Shown here one piece after another: positions 14,326-26,300 of a stretch of 64,000 bases of DNA (positions are counted from its first letter, which is position 1; every line of letters begins with the position of its first letter). The notes below the pieces were generated by a model. It did no database searches. It was given only the letters and a program-made list of their open reading frames with translations, and was not told the origin of the DNA. This stretch comes from Sipunculus nudus (Eukaryota; Annelida; Sipuncula; Golfingiida; Sipunculidae), in the NCBI GenBank assembly GCA_026874595.1, contig CM049307.1:40054362-40118361 (forward strand), in the 5' to 3' direction. The position numbers and the translations under genes were made by a program.

Positions 14326-17300
14326 CACACACACGGTCAGGTAGAGCTGCTGTATTTGGACAAATAATCTTTTATCATCAATACTATACAGATATATTGG
14401 GTTACGCAGGGACTATGGTTTGCTTGAGACTGAGCTATGCAATCCCTCCTGTATCTACTGACTCTCCGAATCCTCACCATGTGTGGTCGGCCCACGGACA
14501 GCACGTGACCGTAATATTTTCCGCAAGTAAATAATCAAGTTCACTGTGTCCAAATGATGAGGATATTTTTGGCAGTCCTATTACACCATCTGCTCGACCA
14601 AAGTATATTAATTTAAGTTCTGTAACCAACTCCGATAACCAAATGTTATTCCGTCGGGCAACTGCTATTTCTGTCAAAACAAGACAATATTTAATAGCTG
14701 GACCAATACTGGGGATCACAATTCGTAGGATATAATGTATTTGCTACCGACTGGCTACATTGTTCAGGTAATTAGAAGATATCCTACATATCATATGTTG
14801 GTTACTTCCGATTTCAAAGTACCTTGTGAGCATTCATCATGAAAGGTCAACGGCATATGTGCACTCAGATGTTCTTGCAGAAAATAGCCGCCTATAACAC
14901 GCGGCTAAAATAATCTTTAATTGATATGTAATTTCCTTATAATGCTATATAATCCTGTTGTTAACTGACACCGTTCTGAGGTATTCAATAGATTAGATCT
15001 GCAACGTGTTCTGGGAGATGGTTTCAAATATGTAACAATATTCAACAGTTATCAGCTGCTAGCCCTGTAGAAAGGCCTTATAGCTAGTGTAACCATGGCC
15101 AACAGACATGTGTGGCCGATAAATTATGGAACTCATCTCAAAACCTTGACATTACTCACCTTTATTACGCGATTATGGCCATTATATATAAAGAGAGAGC
15201 TGTTCTATTACCTGACCTTTCCCTTTGCTGACCTCTGACTTCTTACTTTAGGTCAAATAATGGAACTGAATGGAACGCACCCAGCACCTTATTAACCAAC
15301 TTTTGATAGTTGTTAGGATCTAGAGTGAATATCGATGACTTCAATTCGTTTATGGCTAGAGCTTAAGGCAGTGCTATTCCTAGAGCGGTATTTACTGACG
15401 TAACATTAGTAATATTAGAGAGGTCTGTATCTTATCGAAGGTTAAGTGGCTCTTTGGGGCAGGGATACTTTACACACGCTGTGAAATAAACTAATTGTCT
15501 GTGATTTTGACTTCAGTAACTGGCGTTATGAACAGGAGCTGGCGAGTCTACTGTGGAAAATTGATTCGAAAGAAATACATTACCGAGAAACTAACCGATT
15601 GCTGGTACTCAGTGGCTATTCTCGGGTATGTCTCCTTTTCTTTTTCATCTTACACCATTGTTAAAGTCGCCTCCAGAAATAAGTAAACCGCTAATTAACT
15701 CCCACTTTGAGCTGGAAAGTTTAATTTTGTATGATTAAAAAATAATCAGTGTATGATTTTACAAAATGGTAAAATAAGTGGCCTTGGGTTCTAAGGACAC
15801 CTATTTATTTTTATTAAATCCTTGCGGATCGTCCCTTTTCATTATTCATATAAATAAAAGAAAAGAAAAATATACGGTCTCCTTCCGACAAATTAGCATC
15901 TCCTTGAGAAGAGAAGATCTCGTGATATTACCCCAAACGAAATGCTAACAAAGAATGAAATGCGGCTTCGCGCAGAATTTTATCTCATTTCATCAAGATA
16001 GTTTATTAATCCTGCGAGATAAAAATCTCGCTCCGACGAGATTAGATATCTCTTTCTTACGATATTATCTCCTTCCTCCGACATGCTGCCTTTCCTTAGA
16101 TGTAAGGGGTTTTCCACAAGATACTCGGCCCCATATTGGCACTTCATTTTCATGAGTCATCATCTCCTTGCCACTAGATCTCGTAACCATGATAGCATAA
16201 TCTTAACTCTTTCGAGCAGGACAGTATTATGTTCCATATATAATCTTTATTAGTTTTTATTTAAGTTTTAAATTTTTAATATTGATTCTTCCTTTAATTA
16301 CAGACTATGGAGATGTACCAGAGTGACTTATCCCTGAACTCCTGCTGCAGCAGCATGGACCTGAAACAAATCTACACCTCCGTAGGCACGTATAAAGGAA
16401 ACATGGTGGCGATTAAAAGAGTTAACAAAAGACATGTTGATCTAACGCGAGAGGTGCAGAAAGAGTTAAAAATGGTGAGCCTTATTCAAACTACATACAC
16501 CGAACCGTCAGGATAAACATATCAGTATATCTTAATTCAAGATCACACGCATACACACAAGTACACTGCCAAAATCAATTTTTTTAATGATAAATGTTCT
16601 TGTCCCACTCCATATAATTTCTTACATTTAGAAGGAATATCTTGTTGCAAGAACATTTTCTAGGGAGTGGGGCAAGAAAATTTGTCTTGTTATAAAACAA
16701 ATTATTTCTGATGGTAAAAATTTGTTTCTCTTGGTAATATCAGAAACAGATGTCTCGCGTCAAGATATGACATAATGATGTATGATTGTTTTTCTTATGT
16801 TAAGATCATTCATTTTTTCTTCAGAAAATGTAGATATATTTGATTGACTTTAAGTATGCTGCCTTTTAATTAAGAAAAAAAAATATTGAGAATTTCTTGT
16901 TATCAGAAAATACATTATTCAGGTAGTGTAAGAAAAGCGTGTCTCTTGTCTCAAATCCTCACAACACCGCAAAAGGCACAGAAATTCTTTGCCGAAAACA
17001 GATGACAAATTAAAACGCCAACACGTCTACGTTGGTCGGTAAAACCTTAAATGCCATATATAGTTGGTAAGAAATAGAATTTCAAGAACGCATCAAATTC
17101 CACCGATTTAGTGCCTTAATACGATTTTAATGTGAAGCAATTTATTGCGCACCATGACATTACAGCATGTAGTTTTAGTCATATTTTGTCCGGTAGTATG
17201 CAACCGTAGATCATCAGTAAGTATGGTACAAGCATCTAAGTGACGGAAAATAAAGTGAATGATATACTATCAGTAGTAACATTTTAATTAAAACGCGTAA

Positions 17301-20300
17301 TTGGCTTAAAGAACCTAGTTAATATAATGGAACATTGGTGCCGGGCGTTTATTTTTCCGTGACCTCTCCAGAGCCGGCAGTGTTAAATTAAAACAGTGCA
17401 GGCTGAAGATAAAGGAGGGAAACAGACAGTTAATATCCTCATTCTTTAACCCTTATTGGGCAACGGAGGAGCAAATAATCCTGATTTGGTTACACTCTGT
17501 ATTGAGCGTGATATTAATACCCTGAGGATTTTTCATTATCTCAGCTAATGTACTGAGAATATTAAAGCCAAGTTTTGCTCATTTAGAGCAATCGTCAGAA
17601 TAAACTGAGGAGATGATTTCTCATTATTCAGACTATAATACCATGTTTCTTGTTTTTTTTTAGATGAGAGATCTGCGACATGACAACTTGAATATGTTTA
17701 TAGGAGCATGCGTGGACCCCGGCAAGGTCTGCATAGTTACTGAATATTGCGCCAGGGGGAGCCTCCAGGTGAGCTATACCATAAACAAACCACATGAATT
17801 TTCGTGTTCAAGTCAGCAATCAGAATAAGTTCGTATAAGGAATTGTTCCAGATGTGTTCCTCTAGGCAGCGTGTATAGACGAACCTAAATGAGAATAGAA
17901 GTCAACCCGCCCCTTCCTAATCTCACATGAGATCCCAAAACTACTTTTGTAAGCGACAGTTAATTATGGCATCTTCGTATAAGATGTCCTCGGTCAACCC
18001 CTGGTTTAAGGTTAGTGGCACACCACTTGTTAATTTCGGGGGGAAACCTTACATATCACTTTTTTTTTATTTTTCGTCCCCATTGATGACATAAGCCATC
18101 ATGATTAAAGCAGACTATAGTAATATAGAGTTTCGCCATTCGCATCAAGATCAAGGGATGGGTTGATACCTGCTGCTGTTATACTGATTACCACACTTTC
18201 CAGACACGTAACAACCTCGAGGAAAGGAAGCTTAAGACAACTTTGACACAGTACCGCCATTGTTATAATAAACATTGTAACATATTTTTTCGTTCAGTAG
18301 AGTTTGTTGTGTTGCATGATTTTATTTAAAAAACGGCTGTTACGCATATTATAAATAAAACATATATCAAAGGAAACTTTTAAGCAAACCCGCACAAGAT
18401 CGACTATAAGGAAAAAATAATAATAAAGAAGTAACACGAAAATAGCTGGTTTTTAACGTTAATGGCTACCTTGATCGGATATTAAATGACTGACTTCCTC
18501 GGACGTTTACGACTGGTTGATATGGTGTTTCTCCTTTCATTTTAGGATATCCTTGCCAATGACGACGTGCAACTAGACAACATGTTCATCGCATCGATGG
18601 TTTTCGACATCATTAAAGTACGTGGTAAACGATGAGGAAGACAAACCGTCAGAGGATGGTTCAAAAACGACCAAGTAGTTTTTTGTTGCAGCATTATTGA
18701 AAATGTTTTGTTCTCACTTAGCTTACCTTCGTTACGTACGATCAGTCATTAGATTTGCTCTTTAAGTCCCCTTTTCGTGTAAAAGACTTACGTTTTAGAT
18801 TTAACTTCAAATAGTCTGCATACGATTGATCTTTAATTGAGAAAATGGTAAAATTATACAAAAAGCATCTTGTGTTAAAACAAAGTTTCAGTATAACTAC
18901 GTCTTTTTATACAATTTTGCTCGTTTTACATAAAATTATAATAGTTAACCTTCAAGTTAACACACAAGGAGGTGTCCTTGACATCGCTGTTCCAAATTTT
19001 CGTACAACACATTGTGGATGATAAACCAAATTTGTGTCTTAATCTATATAATTATGTATTACAATTTTTTAACATCAGCATTGGATAAAAACTTGATTTA
19101 TTTTTAGAGTATGTGTTCTGTCCGTGTAATGCATGTAATTTACGTTTTTCTTTCACAAGGGGATGATATACCTTCACAACTCAGAAATTCGCTCACACGG
19201 CCGCTTGAAATCGTCCAACTGTGTGGTTGATAGTCGCTGGGTTGTAAAGGTTACGGACTATGGATTATCCGAATTTAAAAACGGGGCAGATCCTGACTCC
19301 GACATCGGAGAGCATCAATATTACCAAGGTGACGGTCTTTCTAAGGTTAACATCAATATTTGAAAAAGAGCATTTGATATAACAATCCATTTCCTGTAAC
19401 TTTTAAGGAATATAAGGTAATTCATAATATATAAATTAAACATATGAATCAAATAATGATACAGGATATCCTGTAACATGTACATGTATATGAAATAAAA
19501 GAATGAAGCCAAGATCCGTGTGTTGAAGAATGTGTTACTGAGTGTATTAAAATAAAATAGAATAAACATTAGGATCTTTAAGTCAGCAAGAGAAATGGTG
19601 TTTTACGTAAACCAGTATGACATGAGGTCATTTAAGGTAAGAGAATTCAGTTCAGTGTATACTTCGGTCATGTCAAATTAACTTTTGTTCATAGAATTGC
19701 TCTGGACGGCACCAGAGTTGTTACGAAGTTCAAAACTACCGCCATGTGGTACACAAAAGGGAGACGTATTCTCGTTCGCTATCATTCTGTACGAGATTCA
19801 CGGGAGAGAGGGGCCTTACGGTGACACCGACTCATCGCCTAAAGGTGGAGCAACTTAAACCCCATACCAACATTGCAATATGAATATTTATGTTTTACTT
19901 GTATCTTATACCCGTAGGAACCCGGATTCTTTGGAAGTAGAACTTTAGGTCAAAGTAAATATATGAATCAGACAGCACGAAGATAACGTATACATGTACT
20001 ACCACGAATGTGGTCGTAGGTTCGTCCTACTTCTGACACCATGTTAATACACTGGAATGTAGTTATGATACGAGACAGTAACAAGTCTAGGCGGGCGCTG
20101 AACTTGGTTTATTCACGCACCATGTGTCAGCAACTGATAATTACTGTAGACCTGTGAGAAAACGATAGAATCTGTATATATCACCAGGAAGCGCCATTAT
20201 TATGCAAAGCGAGATTATAACATGTACCAATGCCCGTCGATTATCAATATTATCATTATGATTGTGGCAAAATGCCCCAAGTGTTCTTATTATTTTATTC

Positions 20301-23300
20301 TTACAGATATTCTTGTAATATGTTTCAAATAAGTAAATACTTTTTTTACAGAAATTATTGCACAGGTTAGAAACCCGACTTTTGATCGACATTTTCGACC
20401 CAAGTTAGCCTGCTTGGGAAACTATCCTAAGTTCGTGACGGATGCGATAGTTGAGTGCTGGGACGAGGACCCCGCCCTCCGGCCAGACTTCAAAACTATC
20501 AGAAATAAACTAAAACCTATGCAGGCTGGCCTGTGAGTATGTACGGATAACTATTTGTGTATTATTTGTATTGAAGTTGATGAATACAGTGATGAGCGGA
20601 TGTCATAATTTCATTAATTAGGATTTGTTCAAAGGACATGCTTCAACTGTACAAGCCATGTTCTGCTATGCTAACACGTCTGTGGTATACATACTCCATG
20701 CAAAGTCGTTGCAACTTTATAAATTTACTTTTAAATACAATAGGGACGAGGCGATTGATTTTAACTGTATATATACAGTGGAACCTGTCTGTAAAACCAC
20801 CCATCTAAAAACCACCTGTCTATCAAGTCCACGCCTGAGTGAACCATCAACATACACATTGCTTACAATTGACCTGTCTTATAAGACCACTTGGGAATTA
20901 TGAACATTTTTGGCGAGTCCCACAGGTCCAATACACAGATTTCACTGTATTTTCAGAAAGGCTAATATTTTCGACAACATGATCTCAATCCTGGAGAAAT
21001 ACGCCACGAATCTGGAGGAGGTGGTGGAAGACAGGACAGACCAGCTGAGAGAGGAGCAGAAGAAGACGGAGAAGCTCCTGCACCAGATGCTTCCTCCGTA
21101 AGTGCTGCAGGGAATATAAGCTTTAGACACTTCAACATTATCATATGCTTCCTTCTTGTTAAGTGCTGTCAAGAATATAAGCTTAAAACACTCAAGCATT
21201 ACCAGATGCTTCCTGCGTAAGTACATTTGGTAATACAAGCTGTAAACCCTCCAACAGAAGCAAGTGCTTCCTCCGAAAGTATTGTTGAGAATACAAGCTG
21301 TAAATACTCCTACAGTACCAGATGCTTCTGCTTAAGTACTCTTGAAAATATAATCTGTGAACACTCCTACATTACCAGATACTTCCTCCGCTGTAGGAAA
21401 TATAAACTTTAGACACTTCAACATTACTATATGTTTCCTCCGTAAGTATTAATGAGAATATAAGTTATAAAGACCCCTACGGTACCAGATGCCTCCTCCG
21501 AAGTACTGTTGGGAATATAAGCTGTAAAAAATCCCACCGTAAAAGATGCTTCCTCCGCAAGTCCTGTAGGGAATCTAAGCTGTAAACAATCTTATAGTAC
21601 CAGATCCTTCCTCCGTAAGTACTGTTGAGAATTTAAGCTGTAAACAATCCCATCGTAACAGAAGCTTTGCGGTGAATGATCCCAAAGCCGCTTGACCAAG
21701 CGGTTGCTCGGAGAGCCTCAAGAAACCTTGGGTTTTGTTCGTACGGTGTCAGAGATTCAAAAGGGAAAGAGTATGTGTGTGAGAGAGGAAGGGGAAGACA
21801 GGGAAGAAAAACGGGAATATACAGCGACTAATGAAGAGAGAGAATCAAATCAGCACAAAACTCGGCTTTTTACCTGGGCAAATTAAATTAAGAACAAGCA
21901 TCACACTTCATTTTTGTAATAATTTTTCAAACAACAGACATAGAGTCTTTGAACAGACACAATTTTATTATGACACCGAAAAGAAAATACTGTTTCCTTT
22001 GAAAATCGAAATGCAACGTGACTGTAATCATCTTCAGGCCAAAGAGTAAATGGCAAATAAAAGACTTGGAACATTAAACACACTTAACACTTAGTAACAG
22101 TGCTCGCAAGAATAAAGGCTAGACAATATAAGCAACAACCCATTGTGAAAAAAATCAAACACGGTAATGAGTTAATGAAATTACATTATAGTATATGTGA
22201 AATCAGTCTCTTAAATCAATGTGTTGCACAAGACCATTATGAACAGAACAGAAAAAAAACATACCAGTATTAAACAAATGGACTTTTAAGTTTTGGAAAG
22301 TAACAAGATGTACTTCCTCAGCAAGGTAAACCAGTTAACCAGAGAACAGTGTAAAAATAAAGAATATACGTCGAATCTGGTTACAACAGTTTTAGACGAA
22401 TTAACAATGATAACAGTTCTTTTGCGGACATGAACAGGTGTAGCTGTTTATCTGCTGCTTGGCCCCTCGTACATGTCCGCCTAATAAACACGACATGATC
22501 GTAAGTATGAGGCAGGAACAACTTAGCCATTAAATCCTGAGCTGCCGCCGTCATTGACACATTTATCGGTAAATTTATCACGCCCTGAGGCCGGACCATA
22601 GGTGCTTTGAATCTGGGAGTCTATCTCCTAATTGCCCCACGTCCCTGTCCATTAATAGTTTACCTTGAGTACAGTAGTTCCGGCCGCTGGGAGGCGTGAT
22701 TACAGACTAATTGAAGTAATGAGCGACGGCAGTTGGCGCCTCATCGCCCGTGTTGACGGACACGTAATAAGGGACAAATTCCTGACGTTGAATATGAGAT
22801 CTCGTCACATGTCACTCTACACTCTACTCTCTGTATGAATACTGACTTCAGGCTAGACTTACTCATTATCACACTAATTGGCGATTTCATGCTGTCCTGC
22901 TAAATTGGTCCATATTTTGATTGATAATTAATTACTACTGAATAAAAAGTAGGGTATGTTGCAGTAGCATAGGTAGGTTTAGAAGTTGTAGTAGTATAAG
23001 TAATAATAATATTAAATAATAATAATTATTATTATTATTATTATTATTATAGTACTTGTAGGAGAATAGGAGTGGTTGTAAGTGATTTGTAGTAGCAGAA
23101 ATAGTTACAGAAGTTATAGTAGTGACACAGTAATAATAGTTACAGAAGTAGTAGAAGTAATAGCAGTAATAATAGTTAAGAAGTACTATATATAGTAGTA
23201 GTATAAGTAGTAGTAGTACTAGTAGAAGAAGTAGTAGTAGAAGTAATGGTATTAGTAGTAGTAATAGCAGTAGAAGAAGTAGTGGCAATAGTAGTAGTAG

Positions 23301-26300
23301 TTTATCAGTAGTACTAGTTGTAATAGTAGTAGAAGTAAAAGTGTAAGTGGTTGTTAGTATCAGGTTATAAATATAGCCTGAATTTAGTTTGGATATACAC
23401 ACGGTTATGTCCAGAAAATATTTAAAAACGTTGTTATTGCCCAATTCCTTTTTTCTTTGCAACAACACACCTTGCCAAATTTTGAGCTCGTCAGCCGGTT
23501 ATAATCAGGTTAACTATATTAAATGTATAGGCCTACCCTTGTACTAAATAAGGGTGTTAAGTGTTCGGTATAATTACAGGATCGTGGCGGCGCAGCTCAA
23601 GCAGGGTAAACAGGTGGAGGCAGAGACCTACGAATCTGTCACCATCTACTTCAGCGACATCTGTGGCTTCACCTCCATGTGCTCAGACAGTAATCCCATG
23701 CAGGTGAGAATTAGGCCTTAATTAATATCATACATGTGGGTGTATTTTTGTTAATTATTTCCGTTTAACTGAAATATCAATATCGTATGTACGTCCAGCC
23801 GTGGGGTTTATTAATACCCTTCAAAGAGATGAAATATGAACATTATCTGCTCACCTCAGTAATAAAAAATCCTGAATAATGCTATGTTGTTATCAGGTAC
23901 AATTTACATAATTTACAAAAGTTTGTTTACTTCACGTGTTCGGTTGCTTTGAACCAAGCCAAAAGTCATATATATTGACTTTGATATGAAAAAGGAATTT
24001 TAAACAATTCATTTAAGTATTGAGGCTTAATTCTGCTGAATTTTTAACATTAGCATATATTTGCTATAAGCTTATTTAAACAGAATATACTTTATTGTCA
24101 TAGAATCTGACCAATGAATGTTTAAATCTAAACTTGCATACAATTAAATGTAGCATGTTCATTAACCTGTTTCGAATCCTGCCTTGCGCTTACCTCATTG
24201 AGGGTAGCACAAAGCAGGCTGGGAACCATGCTCCGAGTTCATGCACCGTGTTATACATTATGTTGCCATCACGAAAATACCTCGGACCTATTTAATCACA
24301 ACAAGACAGTATGATATTTGCAGTAAAATACTACTGTAGTCTGTATTTTTAGGTGATAGACCTACTGAATGACCTGTACACGCTGTTTGACTCTATCATT
24401 GGTCACTATGACGTGTATAAAGTTGAGACTATAGGGGACGCCTACATGGTCGTCAGCGGTCTACCTCGTCGTAACGGCATCGAGCACGCGGCAGAGATCG
24501 GCTCCATGTCGCTACATCTACTGTCCGCCATCAAACGCTTCAAAATCCAACACCGGCCGTCAGACTGCATTAAGCTCCGTATCGGGATTCATTCAGGTCA
24601 GCTCTATTATTAACTTATTATTATTATTATTATAATTATTATTAATTAAATTGATAACTATTATTATTATTATAAAAAGAAACTCGACAATTACAGACAA
24701 TAACTAAAGATTAATATACATCAGACTTTGTAAGTGGAAAATATGGGGTTTGAGGAAATATCACAAAAACCATCGGTCGAAATCGAGGTAATCCTTGCAA
24801 AGTGCGAGGTCGTTTCCCTCACATAATCATTATTTTATTTGTATGTTTCCTGTAATGTTTTTATGTTGTTTTATCCCTAAATAACTATCTCTTACGTATT
24901 AGAACATTTCATGAATACTTTTATTGTATAAAAGAAAGCTTAAAGTAAGGAAAGCATACAGTTTTGGTGCTGATTCCTTTTTCTGTGTGAAGATCGCTTT
25001 TTCCTAACCATCCACATCGGTCACGTGGATTGTTACATGAACCTGGTGTCTTTCAACTACACTCCTCCTTATGGCTAAGGGGGCTCATTTCATATCTTTC
25101 ACTTTCATTACGACACACAGATTCTGGCTTCCTCAAAACCAATACTTTATAGTGAAAAGAAATATCTCACAAAAATAGGGATGCGCGAAACATGTATGTT
25201 AGTGTAGTGCAGAATCTCTGACGAAGTAAAACACCAAGAAAAGACAAATCAACAACCATTGGACAATATTTGGTTAAATTTAAAAGACCGATAAATGAAA
25301 AAAAGGTACAGACTACGTCACTTTAACGAATCCAGGCATAAACAATATATCTAGCGCGTTATGAAATCTTGAAATTCCTTTTGACAAACATACCAACCTC
25401 AACAGACGTTTTCGTATGTAAATTCATGGCAAATCTTTCAAAACCTTATCTATATAACTTTTAACATCACAGGGCCATGTGCAGCAGGCGTGGTTGGTCT
25501 TACGATGCCTCGGTACTGTTTATTTGGAGATACTGTCAACACCACATCCAGAATGGAATCAAATGGCCTACGTAAGTATATTAGGTATTCGTGAATTAAA
25601 CGACGGCGTTTCAGCAAAAGTTGTATTCAACTAAAAAATAAGGCATATTATTCTATAAGTTTGAATAAAGCATTGCTTTTACCACCCCTTCTCACCTTAG
25701 TCATTAGTAACAAAGTATAACCGAAAAGCGTATGTGGGACTGATTGTAGCCTTTGTCCTATATTCGCATGCTTCTTCCACCGTGTTAAAGTGTGTTAGTG
25801 TAAAGGTGTAGGATTAAAATGTCACTCAGTTGACAGGAAAGACACATAGATCATTCCGAAAGATTACAGAGATAACTAATAGACATGACCATAAGACCCT
25901 TTTAGTAACGAAAGGATTTATGTTAAGGCCACGCTTGAAAAGCGGTGCCCTATAGAGAAAATCTTATTTTGTTCGTCCGTCAGCCACGCTTTCTTTTGTC
26001 CGCATTATCTCGTACAGAATTTATTTGATCTTTCTAATTTTTTTTTCTTTAAAGGGATGATTGGGTTTTATGAAGGCTCCAACCCTCTCGAATTACAGAC
26101 CTGTCCGAAATCGAATTGCCCACCAGAGCACAATCGGTGATTTCCTTTCACGCGTAATTTCTCAAAGAGATTTAGCTGATCTTTCTCAAATTCATAAAGA
26201 TGACTGGTGCCTTTATAGCTCTATCCCTGTCGGAAATCAAGTATGGCCGCCTGAGCACAATCTTTTCAAGCAAAGAAAATACATGTGGTCTCACTTATAT

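Noticed and set aside
14474-14719. 81-codon minus-strand open frame in a cyclase intron
   Set aside because: No family resemblance, no splice or start context that stands out.
22935-23468. 177-codon minus-strand open frame rich in Leu and Tyr
   Set aside because: It is the reverse reading of a TAG/AGT trinucleotide tract; low complexity, no domain.
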